64,000 bases of DNA from Hahella sp050299855. Lineage in GTDB: Bacteria; Pseudomonadota; Gammaproteobacteria; Pseudomonadales; Oleiphilaceae. The stretch is taken from the NCBI GenBank assembly GCA_050299855.1, contig JBNKWQ010000030.1:62001-126000 (forward strand), read 5' to 3'. The notes below the pieces were generated by a model. The model worked only from the letters and a program-made list of their open reading frames with translations, was not told the DNA's origin and made no database searches. The translations under genes were made by a program, and so were the position numbers. Shown here one piece after another: positions 1 to 8,273 of the stretch; within the stretch, counting starts at the first letter, position 1; each line of letters opens with the position of its first letter.

Positions 1-478
1 AACCCAGGGCATCGGTGTCGTTCTGGCGGAAACCAGGAAAGCCGCCGAGAGTGTCATTGAAGCCTTCCTGGGATTGAGCGTCAACATTCTCGTACAGGAA
101 TATATCAAAGAGGCCGGGGGTGCCGATATTCGCTGCCTGGTAATCGGCGAGCGTGTTGTCGCCGCCATGAAACGTCAGGCCCAGCCTGGGGAATTTCGCT
201 CCAACCTTCATCGCGGCGGCACGGCAAGCATTGTCAGAATTTCACCTAAAGAGCGTGAAACAGCGGTTAAAGCCGCCCGAGTTCTGGGCTTGAATGTGGC
301 AGGTGTTGACCTTTTGCGTTCCAGCACCGGCCCCAAAGTCATGGAGGTTAATTCATCTCCCGGACTGGAGGGGATTGAAACCGCCACAGGCAAAGATGTG
401 GCGGGATTGATATATGCCTTTATCGAAAAGCAGATTGAAGAACGTAAAGCGACTACAAGAACCCGAGGTAAAGGTTGA
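1..478 (+). CDS. rimK: RimK-type ATP-grasp glutamate ligase, C-terminal part
   Basis: The reading frame is open from base 2, so only the last 158 residues are present and the start lies outside the window. RimK is an ATP-grasp enzyme that adds glutamates to the C terminus of ribosomal protein S6 or makes short poly-glutamate. The visible part contains the ATP-grasp core: VQEYIKEAGGADIRC, then GERVVAAMKR, the NLHRGG loop, and near the end the metal-binding KVMEVNSSPGLEGIE motif. The tail is basic (KATTRTRGKG). The stop TGA overlaps the ATG of the next gene, so the two are probably co-translated. The family is clear; the exact acceptor is not visible from this fragment. Confidence 0.93.
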   Translation, partial: TQGIGVVLAETRKAAESVIEAFLGLSVNILVQEYIKEAGGADIRCLVIGERVVAAMKRQAQPGEFRSNLHRGGTASIVRISPKERETAVKAARVLGLNVAGVDLLRSSTGPKVMEVNSSPGLEGIETATGKDVAGLIYAFIEKQIEERKATTRTRGKG

Positions 479-1521
479 TGGCGGCCAGAAACAAGCCTTT
501 CGAATTTCTCGAAGAACAAGTGGCTCCGGGCAACCGCCAAGTGTTCGAGTTGCCCATTTGTGCGCTTTACACCAAGACGGATGTCGGTATTCCCATCGAA
601 ATCGTACACGGCCGCAGCAGTGGTCCGAAATTATTGATTTGTGCCGCCATACATGGCGATGAACTTAATGGCGTCGAGATTGTGCGACGCGTTCTGAACA
701 GTCCCTGGCTGAAGAACATCAAGGGTACGCTTATCGCGGTGCCCATTGTCAATGTGCTGGGTTGTGTGCACCGATCCAGATACCTGCCTGACCGGCGAGA
801 CCTGAATCGATGTTTCCCCGGTAGCGAGAAAGGCTCACTGGCTGCAAGAATTGCAGATCTATTTACTAACAGCATATTGACGCGAGTGGACTACGCTATC
901 GACTTGCACACCGGCGCGCTAGACCGCAGCAATCTACCCCAGATTCGGGTACACCTTGATAATGAAAGAGCCGCTGCCCTGGCGCATATGTTCGGAGTGC
1001 CGGTCATCATAGACGCACCGATTCGTGACGGCTCCTTCCGCGGAGCAGGCGACGATATAGGCGTGCCTATCATCACTTACGAAGCCGGTGAGGCCCTGCG
1101 CTACGACGAAAACAGTATCGCCGCAGGTGTGCGCGGTATCAGGCGGGTGATGGAAGAACTGGGCATGCTGACCGTACGCAAAAAACGCCATGCGGTTACC
1201 CCAGTTATCGCCCGCTCCTCAAGCTGGGTACGGGCACCAACCAACGGCTTCCTCATTATCCATAAGTCCCTTGGCAGCAGAGTCAGTAAGGATGAAATCC
1301 TAGGCTACATTGCCGGCCCTCTGGATAAACAAGGTGAGCCAATCAAATCTCCCTGTTCAGGAATCGTCATCGGCCGCAGTAACCTCCCCCTGGCTTACGA
1401 GGGTGAAGCCATATTCAATATCGCCCGTTTCAGTCAGGTCGGCTTAGCAGAAGAAACTGTGGAAAGCTTTACCAACGAACTGGAAGAAGATATTTCCCAA
1501 AACCCGATTGCCATCAGTTGA
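478..1521 (+). CDS. Succinylglutamate desuccinylase/aspartoacylase family (M14) zinc hydrolase
   Basis: 347 residues from the ATG that overlaps the rimK stop; a TTG one codon earlier is less likely. The protein has the AstE/aspartoacylase zinc site: HGDELNG (His59, Glu62) and DLHTG (His144), plus the arginine-rich DRRDLNRCFPG stretch. This family removes acyl or glutamyl groups from amino acids or peptides in the cytoplasm. The C-terminal part (about 235-347) looks like the beta-rich domain of AstE-like proteins. Translational coupling to RimK suggests it acts on a glutamylated or related product, but the substrate is inference. It is not astE of the arginine succinyltransferase pathway on context, since no ast genes are nearby. 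Confidence 0.85.
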   Translation: MAARNKPFEFLEEQVAPGNRQVFELPICALYTKTDVGIPIEIVHGRSSGPKLLICAAIHGDELNGVEIVRRVLNSPWLKNIKGTLIAVPIVNVLGCVHRSRYLPDRRDLNRCFPGSEKGSLAARIADLFTNSILTRVDYAIDLHTGALDRSNLPQIRVHLDNERAAALAHMFGVPVIIDAPIRDGSFRGAGDDIGVPIITYEAGEALRYDENSIAAGVRGIRRVMEELGMLTVRKKRHAVTPVIARSSSWVRAPTNGFLIIHKSLGSRVSKDEILGYIAGPLDKQGEPIKSPCSGIVIGRSNLPLAYEGEAIFNIARFSQVGLAEETVESFTNELEEDISQNPIAIS

Positions 1522-1563
1522 AAACGGCAATCGGCTTGGAAGATATATCGAACACTTAAAAAT

Positions 1564-2181
1564 TCAAGCAGGCTGGTTCCGCAACTCCCTTAGGGATTGT
1601 CGAAAAATACTGATACTGGACTTCAGGAACAGAGCAGCCATCAGAGCTGCCACAACAATATCCGGCCAGGCGTTTTGGGTGATTGCAACCATAAAGGCAG
1701 CCGCAATTACGGCCACATTACCAATGGCATCATTGCGGCTACACAACCAGACCGACCGGACATTGGCATCGCCGTCTCTATAGCGCATTAAAATCACCAC
1801 ACTGGCCAGGTTGGCCAGCAGTGCCATTACTCCGATCGTCCCCATGACACCTGCGCTGGGCATACCCAGCACCCAGACCTGCCAAATCGTTGACCCCAGT
1901 ACCCAAATGCCCATGGCGGCCAGGCTGCCACCCTTTAACAAGGCAGCAGTCGCCCGCACACGCATCGGTCTGCCAAGAACCCAAAGGCTCATTCCATAGG
2001 TCAAAGCATCACCCAGAAAGTCCAGCGCATCGGCTTTAAGAGCCTGTGAACCGGCCCAGGTACCTGCAAATATTTCCACAGCAAACATCGCAGCGTTAAT
2101 AATAATCACTGCTACCAGTGCCTGCCGAAAACCTTTCGACATGCCATCAAATCCAGTTTCAGCGCAACAATGCTGTCCCAT
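1564..2181 (-). CDS. Short cation diffusion facilitator (CDF) metal transporter
   Basis: 205 residues. An inner-membrane transporter of the CDF fold, expected to export divalent metal by proton exchange. About five to six hydrophobic segments are visible. The two metal-site motifs sit in DALDFLGDA (about 51-59) and SRNDAIGNV (about 148-156), matching the paired acidic motifs of TM2 and TM5. The protein stops soon after the last membrane segment and lacks the cytoplasmic ferredoxin-like domain of full-length CDF proteins such as CzcD or FieF. It faces a MerR-type regulator across an 86-bp gap with a MerR-style promoter, so metal induction is likely. Which metal is not clear. Confidence 0.82.
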   Translation of the reverse strand: MGQHCCAETGFDGMSKGFRQALVAVIIINAAMFAVEIFAGTWAGSQALKADALDFLGDALTYGMSLWVLGRPMRVRATAALLKGGSLAAMGIWVLGSTIWQVWVLGMPSAGVMGTIGVMALLANLASVVILMRYRDGDANVRSVWLCSRNDAIGNVAVIAAAFMVAITQNAWPDIVVAALMAALFLKSSISIFRQSLRELRNQPA

Positions 2182-2218
2182 AACCCTTCCTTACTTGAGA
2201 TTGATCAACATAGGACGC

Positions 2219-2249
2219 ATTTTATTACCTACAATCGTTGTAGCTTCAA
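2219..2249 (-). promoter_or_regulatory. MerR-type promoter/operator for the CDF gene
   Basis: On the minus strand a -35 box TTGAAG (2244-2249) and a -10 box TAAAAT (2219-2224) are separated by 19 bp. The spacer holds a perfect dyad, CTACAA-N3-TTGTAG (2229-2243). Long 19-20 bp spacers with a central dyad are the hallmark of promoters activated by MerR-family proteins through DNA untwisting. The placement just upstream of the CDF gene and opposite merR fits exactly. Confidence 0.75.
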
Positions 2250-2267
2250 GAGGAGGGGATCAAAAAA

Positions 2268-2735
2268 ATGTACAGCATTGGGCAACTGGCCAAGCAGTTA
2301 AACTGCGCCGTGCAAACCTTAAGGTACTATGAAACTATCGGCCTGATTGCCCCGCCTCATCGCACCGAAGGCAACCAGCGTCGCTACAGCAGCGTTCACC
2401 TGAACCAGCTAAAGTTCATCCGCCACGCTCGGGAGCTGGGTTTCTCTCTGGACGACATTCAATCACTGCTACGCTTATCCAAACACGCTGAAGAGTCCTG
2501 TGGTCAGGCCAATACCATTGCTGAGCAGCAACTCCAGGCCGTGCGCTCCAGGATCGCACGGTTAAAAGCGCTGGAAGAAGAACTGTCCCGGATGGTCAAC
2601 ACTTGCCGGGGTGACACCGTCGAAAATTGCCGCGTTATTGAAGTGCTGGAAAACCACGCACTCTGCATTCACGAACACGAGCCAGAAAAAACGTCAGCAG
2701 ACCCTAATGGCTTAACCAAAAAGCCAGCTATTTAA
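2268..2735 (+). CDS. MerR-family heavy-metal-responsive regulator (CadR/ZntR-like)
   Basis: 155 residues, ATG preceded by a strong GAGGAGGGG. The N-terminal winged helix-turn-helix is typical (YSIGQLAKQLNCAVQTLRYY), followed by the NQRRYS wing and a dimerisation helix at about 80-112. Metal ligands fit the Cd/Pb/Zn branch: Cys78 (position of ZntR Cys79), Cys113, Cys121, Cys133 and the tail CIHEHE with His135 and His137. This suggests soft or borderline divalent metals rather than Cu(I) alone, but the metal cannot be fixed by eye. It most likely represses and, with metal, activates the divergent CDF gene. Confidence 0.88.
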   Translation: MYSIGQLAKQLNCAVQTLRYYETIGLIAPPHRTEGNQRRYSSVHLNQLKFIRHARELGFSLDDIQSLLRLSKHAEESCGQANTIAEQQLQAVRSRIARLKALEEELSRMVNTCRGDTVENCRVIEVLENHALCIHEHEPEKTSADPNGLTKKPAI

Positions 2736-2851
2736 TTAGCGCCCGGGCACTAATGTAAAATCTGTCTGTAAGACTCGTGACAACTGAGGTGACGCGAATT
2801 TGTGCAAAATACAGTTGCCCTCAGATCCGTTTGCCAGGATTATGCTGGTTC

Positions 2852-3340
2852 TCAGCCCAGATTTTTTGACATATTGTAGCCTGTTACTACAAAACCTACG
2901 GCTTGATATAGCTCATACGCACGCTTGTTATGATAAGCCACTCGCAACTTGATTTGACTTATACCCTGCCCTTTCAACCGCTGTTCAAATGCCGATATCG
3001 CTTGTTTACCGATCCCTTTACCTCGAAATAAATCTGACACATAAAAATCATAGATAAACGTTGAACTTTCACGGAGATTAACCGAATGCCACAAATAACC
3101 AACGACAGTTGCATGCCTGTTCACTTCAGTTTCGATACAGAGTAATTCGTGGTCGCTGGTCGCCAGCCCATTGGGGAAGCTGCTCGATAAATCTTTCTTT
3201 GCCAACTCAATGGCTTTATCCAGTGAGTGCCCATAGTTCTCAGCAATTTCCCGGCTATAGTCATCAACGAAATACTCACAGTAGGCGGGATACTCTTCTG
3301 GTTTCATATTTCTTAGAGTGACCATGCAATACCATTCCAT
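2852..3340 (-). CDS. GNAT-family N-acetyltransferase
   Basis: 162 residues; a second ATG five codons in (3325) is an equally good start and gives MVTLRNMKPEE. The acetyl-CoA binding motif A is clear: FYVSDLFRGKGIGKQAISAFE (about 101-121; Q/RxxGxG/A is RGKGIG), followed by the motif B stretch NKRAYELYQAVGF. Enzymes of this fold transfer acetyl groups to amines of small molecules, peptides or antibiotics. The substrate is unknown. The gene stands alone, convergent with the merR gene. Confidence 0.82.
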   Translation of the reverse strand: MEWYCMVTLRNMKPEEYPAYCEYFVDDYSREIAENYGHSLDKAIELAKKDLSSSFPNGLATSDHELLCIETEVNRHATVVGYLWHSVNLRESSTFIYDFYVSDLFRGKGIGKQAISAFEQRLKGQGISQIKLRVAYHNKRAYELYQAVGFVVTGYNMSKNLG

Positions 3341-3558
3341 TATCGTAGCTACTTATTCCACCATATTACGCACTCTATGCGGAAATTCAGGTGCGTCATC
3401 GAGTATAGATGAGTTTGCTATGACAAAGCTGCGAACGTTGCTGACCTGACAGGTACTGACCATTCCCGGCGTGACAGAAAAGGTCTGGCCGGATAGAACT
3501 GATGGTTTCTCATCGCTCATTTATAAAGGATGACTATCAAGGCCGGTATGCTGCGCTT

Positions 3559-4344
3559 TTATTCGGAGGGAACTAACCTGTCAGCTGGGCTCTGTCTGTA
3601 AAACAGCTCTAATTGTTTGTATACAGCTGGAAACTGCTGCATCAATGTTGCCGGAGCCGTGAAAAAATACTCACTGCACACCGCAAAGAACTCAGCCGGC
3701 GAACTGGCAGCGTAGGCATTAATGCCGGGATGATGATGTATAAGCTGGTGCTGTAATTTTGCAAAGCCCTCACTAAAACTTTGCGTCCAGAACTCTCGAT
3801 CCATCCCGATATGTAACGGCGGCATACCATTAGCGCGGCCGTTGAGCATATCCAGTTTATGGGCGAATTCATGGATCACCACGTTGTGCCCGGCATTGAG
3901 TGAATGGATATCCGCAAGCGCCTCGTCCCAGGCCAAAATCACCGGGCCCCGCAACCAGGATTCGCCACTGAGTATATGGTCCTGACTGGAAACCAATCCG
4001 GCATCGTCTACCTCATCCCTCGGCACTCTAAAGGCATTCGGGTAGATAACAACTTCAACCCAGCCATCATAATAGTCCAGACCGAGTTTCAGGATTAACA
4101 GACAAGCCTGTGCTGCGACAGCAACCGCCATCTCTGTCGTCACCGTTAATCCTTGTACACCACTATAGCTTTTACTGTTTAAAAACAGCGTACTCAGTTC
4201 CCTCAGGTGCGCCCTCTCTACTGCGCTTAGTCCCTTGAAAATGGCCACCTCATGCATCAGTGGATACCAAATGTCATTGGGAATGGGATGATGGCTCAGC
4301 GTATAGCGGATTCGCTGGTGTTCAAGCCATTGCAGAATACTCAC
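3559..4344 (-). CDS. mtfA: MtfA-type zinc metallopeptidase
   Basis: 261 residues, close to the E. coli MtfA (YeeI) length. The zinc-peptidase motif is VVIHEFAHKLDMLNG (His158, Glu159, His162), and SPAEFFAVCSEYFF near 217-230 supplies the conserved third-ligand region. In E. coli MtfA binds the repressor Mlc and has aminopeptidase activity, thereby affecting glucose uptake; whether that role holds here is unknown. Cytoplasmic; no signal peptide. The gene is 54 bp downstream of the monooxygenase gene and on the same strand. Confidence 0.88.
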   Translation of the reverse strand: MSILQWLEHQRIRYTLSHHPIPNDIWYPLMHEVAIFKGLSAVERAHLRELSTLFLNSKSYSGVQGLTVTTEMAVAVAAQACLLILKLGLDYYDGWVEVVIYPNAFRVPRDEVDDAGLVSSQDHILSGESWLRGPVILAWDEALADIHSLNAGHNVVIHEFAHKLDMLNGRANGMPPLHIGMDREFWTQSFSEGFAKLQHQLIHHHPGINAYAASSPAEFFAVCSEYFFTAPATLMQQFPAVYKQLELFYRQSPADRLVPSE

Positions 4345-4398
4345 GGACGGCGCACTTCCTTTTTACAATATGTCGGGCGACCTTAGCACCGAAAATTC

Positions 4399-5595
4399 TC
4401 AATGCTCAAGCGGTAAATGTTGCCTCCACCCTTTTGCCATTGCGGCGGCCATCGCATCGAAGTCCGTCTTTTTACTGTTGTCATTCCTCCTACGGCAAAA
4501 GGCTTCATCCTGGTTAAACAAAGAAGATGCAAAACCTCTCGCTGCCATAATAATATTGGCGGTTTTTTCAAACCTTAACGCGGTAAATTTTTCAAATGCC
4601 TGCTGAAGACCCGTTTTTTTTCCTGCCAGGCAGTTTGACAGGTGCCAAGCATCTTCCAGTGCCTGAGAGGCCCCCTGACCGGACGTCGGCAGCGGTGCAT
4701 GTGCGGCGTCACCAATAATGATTACATTGGACCGGTGCCAGGTTCGTGAGGGATTTTGATCATGTACGTAGATCTTGTTAATTCGCTCAACCGGCGTGCC
4801 GTCGATCACTTGCTTCACCGGATCCGGCCAGTCGGTAAAAACCGAGCAGAGTTCATGTTTATAGTCGGTAGGATAATTCGGCCCGATCTGTGCTGAAGCT
4901 GCACCGCCTGCCCAATAGGCTTTAGTTTTGGTGATAGGTACAATTCCGAAGCGTTCTCCTACTCCCCAATAGTCCGTGACGGCAATCTCCTCAAAGACAT
5001 TATCTTCGGCTTCAAAAACTCCTATCCAATTGATAAACCCCTGATAGACCGGCGTGTTGTCACCCAGTACAAAACGGCGAGTTGGCGAGGTCATGCGGCC
5101 GTCAGCACCAATTACCATATCCGCATTAACCCGTGTTCCGTCCTGGAAAATCACCGTCGTTGCCATGGAGGAGGTGGAATCATTGGCGTCAGGAGAGGAG
5201 CCTGATTCGATGTGAGCAACCTCCTGCCCGTACTGAATTTCAACACCCAGCGAAGCCAGTTTATCAATCAGAATCTGTTGAAAGTCATGTCTTAGAATGG
5301 AGAAAGTGGGATATCCCATATGACGACTGATAGCATCAATGCTGATAGCACCCAAATCTTCCCCAAGGTTGGTGAACCGCTGCATTCTGGAAGGTATTCC
5401 CGAGCAGGACCTTATTTGATCCAGGACGCCAAGCTGCGCCAACACAAAGGCCGCATTTGGCCAGACGACAATACCGGCTCCGATATCCGTAGCAGACCTG
5501 TGACGCTCAAAGACCCTTACGTTAAACCCTTTCTGCTTGAGAAGAATGGCTGCACTCACACCAGCCACCCCCGCGCCGAGAATTGCGATGTCCAT
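4399..5595 (-). CDS. FAD-dependent aromatic-ring or urate-type monooxygenase
   Basis: 398 residues from an ATG with AAGGAA nine bases upstream; the frame is open for 24 more codons but that extension has no homology-like character. Class A flavoprotein hydroxylase: the Rossmann GxGxxG motif (IAILGAGVAGVSAAILL, residues 3-19), the DG motif (VIGADGRMTSPTRR) and the GD motif (VIIIGDAAHAPLPTSGQGASQALEDA) are all present. Such enzymes hydroxylate aromatic acids, salicylate or urate with NAD(P)H and O2. The pattern is nearest the salicylate hydroxylase/HpxO group, but I cannot assign a substrate, and no catabolic genes flank it. Confidence 0.85.
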   Translation of the reverse strand: MDIAILGAGVAGVSAAILLKQKGFNVRVFERHRSATDIGAGIVVWPNAAFVLAQLGVLDQIRSCSGIPSRMQRFTNLGEDLGAISIDAISRHMGYPTFSILRHDFQQILIDKLASLGVEIQYGQEVAHIESGSSPDANDSTSSMATTVIFQDGTRVNADMVIGADGRMTSPTRRFVLGDNTPVYQGFINWIGVFEAEDNVFEEIAVTDYWGVGERFGIVPITKTKAYWAGGAASAQIGPNYPTDYKHELCSVFTDWPDPVKQVIDGTPVERINKIYVHDQNPSRTWHRSNVIIIGDAAHAPLPTSGQGASQALEDAWHLSNCLAGKKTGLQQAFEKFTALRFEKTANIIMAARGFASSLFNQDEAFCRRRNDNSKKTDFDAMAAAMAKGWRQHLPLEH

Positions 5596-5731
5596 ATAGA
5601 CAGTTTCCTTGACTAAGCAACCGGTTAAGTATTGAAAACGACACTGCATACTATGCCATATTGACAAGGTGAACCCTTCCCTATTAGTCCAACCACAATA
5701 TTGGTCCTACTACTCTAGCCCTACTACAAAA

Positions 5732-6433
5732 TTAGTCGGGCTTAAAATCTGCCTGAGCGAAGCTTTCCCAGCCTTCCAGTTCGGTGAAGTCACCATTTTG
5801 TATCAGGTTGTTATCCAGGCGCGGTTTCTGGCAAACGGGCAAATCACCTCCGTCCACTCCAACAGTTCCACCGTCGTCACTACCACCGTCATCATCACCT
5901 CCGACTACCTGGGGAACAAACGCTGCAATCTGTTCACCCAAACGGTTCAGGTTAGTGGCCGCATCAGCACCATCTGTCCTCGATGAGTCAACTCCACACG
6001 CCTGACCTTCACACTTAACCTGACGCGGATTTGAAAACTGCTGTAACTGATTGTAGGTACTGCAGACCTGAGGGGGATACCTTGGGCGCTGTTGCCGGAA
6101 TACCATTGACCTTGACATCGCTGCGGCCGGCATCTGCTTCCCAAAGCTGAATCGGCGTGCTTTCAACGGGCAGTCGCAATGCCAACGCTTCCGGAGTAAG
6201 AACATTGCCTTGTGTATTCCCTTGTAAGGGCTGGGTTAATGCAGTGCCGCTGACGCTGCCATAACAGGCTGTCCGCTTGATGCTGAGGGCTGACTATCAG
6301 AGGTGATGGTCGGTGGAGCATCTGTGGTAGTCACCACAGAAGTCCGCTGCGGCTCTGGCAACCATAGTTGATAAACCACCAGGGCACAGGAGCCGACTAT
6401 AACCAGCAAGGTGGTAGATGATTTAATTCTCAT
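5732..6433 (-). pseudogene. Frameshifted gene for an N-anchored, exported protein of unknown function
   Basis: Read on the minus strand from ATG 6433, the first part encodes MRIKSSTTLLVIVGSCALVV (signal/anchor) and a Ser/Thr/Pro-rich stretch, then stops at 6236. Sensible protein continues in a second frame (LTQPLQGNTQGN, then TPEALALRLPVE and IQLWEADAGRSDVKVNG) to about 6060, then returns to the first frame (YNQLQQFSNPRQVKCEGQAC) and runs to 5732 through a Gly/Asp-rich linker and NLIQNGDFTELEGW. Two opposite one-base shifts would restore one gene of about 230 codons. Either the gene is decaying or the assembly has two small errors. The intact product resembles a cell-surface or pilus-accessory protein only in general composition; I do not recognise the family. 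Confidence 0.45.
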
Positions 6434-6744
6434 TGCATACCTATAAATTATGAGTGAAAAAGTTCCGGCGGATATGCTTCCAGTCACTGGCCGGCAAGAC
6501 ATCAACCAACCCGAAAAGTAATGATATGTCACAAAAAAGCCGATAAAATCCGCCAAAATCCCGGGACAGGAGACTAATGAAATGAAGCTTCAGAGACTAT
6601 CGGCTGGAAGGGGGATAGACAGACGCAAAAGACTAGACCATAAGGACAGACCCAGACCTGCACCCCTCTCTGCAGAGCCCCGCCCACGATAAAAGCTTAT
6701 GGCACTATACTCTTTTAGGTTGGCAGGGCTGTGGGAAGGTTTTT
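6434..6744. other. Intergenic stretch, no gene seen
   Basis: About 310 bases between the start of the frameshifted gene and the next plus-strand gene. No convincing coding frame, RNA gene or terminator was seen. It should contain the two divergent promoters; none matches consensus well enough to call. Confidence 0.4.
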
Positions 6745-7125
6745 ATGACAATGAAGGTATTTAAGACAACGAAGGTATTTAAGACAATGTATGAAAAACT
6801 AAGGGGGTCCGCCTTAGTTGACGCCAGCACTCCCTTCTCTAATGCTTGTCTGGAAAAAACCTTGATAGAACAATATTCCAATGGTGCTGACCTGGTATTT
6901 CAAAATGGTGTTCTGAAAATTAACAATCCATTTACTCTGAAATGTGACAGCGGTGAGGTGGTTATATTAAGCGCCTTAATCGGCTGTTCAGTATCAGACA
7001 TATACCCCACTGCCACAGATCTTGTGCTGGTATTCGATGGCCGGATATTGATCTCAATATCTCTCCGCGAAGAAGACTATATCGGCCTCGATGCGCTGAC
7101 TTTTCACCATAAGAATACAAGATAA
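6745..7125 (+). CDS. Hypothetical protein
   Basis: 126 residues if the first ATG is used. The first codons lie in an imperfect tandem repeat (ACAATGAAGGTATTTAAG, then the same with one change, then ACAATG), which offers a second in-frame ATG at the MYEKLRGS segment (about residue 15). The body is a small mixed alpha/beta protein (for example LVFQNGVLKINNPFTLKCDSG and LVLVFDGRILISISL) with no signal peptide or membrane span. The pattern is reminiscent of small orphan or immunity-type proteins, but I do not recognise a family. Base composition is somewhat more AT-rich than neighbouring housekeeping genes. Confidence 0.55.
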   Translation: MTMKVFKTTKVFKTMYEKLRGSALVDASTPFSNACLEKTLIEQYSNGADLVFQNGVLKINNPFTLKCDSGEVVILSALIGCSVSDIYPTATDLVLVFDGRILISISLREEDYIGLDALTFHHKNTR

Positions 7126-7126
7126 T

Positions 7127-7363
7127 TTAAAGCCACCTGTTCATAACCTCTGTTTGGCTACAATTCCAAAGCTCGTCTCTAGAGCCAAATGTGCTTTGCA
7201 TGTGGTCGTCACGAATGACCTTTGCCATACAGTCATCACGACTTAGGTTTGCCCTTTTCATCTGCTCAGTATCACTACCCCGTCTAGCTTCTATAGTTTC
7301 AACCTTTCGACACATCACCATATGTGATAACGCAAATACGTTTATATAATTTTTTATAATCAC
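7127..7363 (-). CDS. Possible small hypothetical protein
   Basis: 78 residues from a GTG start preceded by GGGAG at normal spacing. It is convergent with and adjacent to the preceding gene. Mostly polar and charged after a short hydrophobic start, with three cysteines; the later part (MKRANLSRDDCMAKVIRDDHMQ) looks protein-like. No family recognised. It may equally be a chance frame in an AT-rich gap. Confidence 0.28.
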   Translation of the reverse strand: MIIKNYINVFALSHMVMCRKVETIEARRGSDTEQMKRANLSRDDCMAKVIRDDHMQSTFGSRDELWNCSQTEVMNRWL

Positions 7364-7454
7364 TCATTCTCCCAATAATAGATTCCAAGTGATGAGGCAG
7401 AAATCAGTAGCGACATCACACAGACCCAATATTATTGAAATCAGGAGAAACACA

Positions 7455-7715
7455 ATGCGTAATCTAAAAGTTCTTTCAGCCCTTGTACTTTCTATCGCAG
7501 CTCTGGGAGCTAATGCAGAAGGTGTTGCAGATCAACACTCAGAAGCAGACTTCACCGCCAAAGCAGTAGCCAACTACTACTCCGGCAATCAAACGGTTCT
7601 TCGCGGTCAAGTGGTCAATCGTGACGAAGCAAACCAGGAAGTCGTGGCTAGCCCATACAGCGGTAACCAAGTTGTCCTGCGCGGTCAGGTTGTAACGGAA
7701 GATCAGGGTGCTTAA
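7455..7715 (+). CDS. Small exported protein with two SGNQxVLRGQVV repeats
   Basis: 86 residues from the ATG with CAGGAG eight bases upstream. An N-terminal signal peptide (MRNLKVLSALVLSIAALGANA, cleavage likely after ANA at 19-21) precedes a mature peptide of about 65 residues. Two near-identical segments, YYSGNQTVLRGQVV (41-54) and PYSGNQVVLRGQVV (67-80), lie 26 residues apart, both after an acidic spacer. There are no cysteines. A strong terminator follows, so it is likely a single-gene transcript. I do not recognise a family; a periplasmic or secreted structural or binding peptide is possible. It lies about 1 kb upstream of the buf operon, but no link is shown. Confidence 0.7.
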   Translation: MRNLKVLSALVLSIAALGANAEGVADQHSEADFTAKAVANYYSGNQTVLRGQVVNRDEANQEVVASPYSGNQVVLRGQVVTEDQGA

Positions 7716-7732
7716 GCATCAGAGTAACACCG

Positions 7733-7770
7733 GCGGAGGTCATTTATTACAATGGCCTCTGCTTTCTTTT
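7733..7770 (+). terminator. Rho-independent terminator of the repeat-protein gene
   Basis: A 12-bp stem (7733-7744 with 7751-7762, two G-T pairs) with a 6-base loop is followed by TTTCTTTT. It lies 18 bases after the stop of the small repeat protein. Confidence 0.7.
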
Positions 7771-7805
7771 GCCTGATGTAAACAGAGAAGAAATAAAGGC
7801 TCCGT

Positions 7806-8273
7806 CTAGCTATGCCACCACTTCGAAACAGCAATCACCACAATCAAAGCAAAGTAGACAAATGCGACTGTAGGGCGCAAGGCATTCAGCAGATAGTCTT
7901 TGACCAGCCCTATCGATGAAGGTCGCAGGCGTTCCCAATCAGAAAAAAACTGCATAGGAACAATCATTTCATCGACTTTATTTTCTTCAGTCTCCTCCTG
8001 CCGTATTGCTCTCTCCAGTTGTAAAATCCTGGCATCAGTCCGACTTTGGAAAGTTTTCAAAACCCCCTCTGACACCCAACAGATGCCAACGATGGCCAAC
8101 ACCCCCAACCCAGGTGCAGTTGTGACAAATGCCCAACCAACCAAGGCTATGGCCAGGAATTTCAGGTAAAGCGCATTTCTTTCGTATTGATCACTTTGCT
8201 GCAAAAGCTGCGTCCATTCCGCTGCCAGCAGTGCTCGATTATCCATAGATTGATTCCCGGAAAGTTCTTTCAT
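7806..8273 (-). CDS. Hypothetical inner-membrane protein
   Basis: 155 residues from the first ATG; an internal ATG at 8246 (MDNRALLAAEW) has a better ribosome site (GGGAA) and is a likely alternative start. Two hydrophobic segments at about 38-68 (FLAIALVGWAFVTTAPGLGV and on) are followed by a charged helix with coiled-coil character (ARILQLERAIRQEETEENKVDE, about 80-102) and a last membrane span at the C terminus (TVAFVYFALIVVIAVSKW). The family is not recognised. It is convergent with the repeat-protein gene. Confidence 0.6.
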   Translation of the reverse strand: MKELSGNQSMDNRALLAAEWTQLLQQSDQYERNALYLKFLAIALVGWAFVTTAPGLGVLAIVGICWVSEGVLKTFQSRTDARILQLERAIRQEETEENKVDEMIVPMQFFSDWERLRPSSIGLVKDYLLNALRPTVAFVYFALIVVIAVSKWWHS

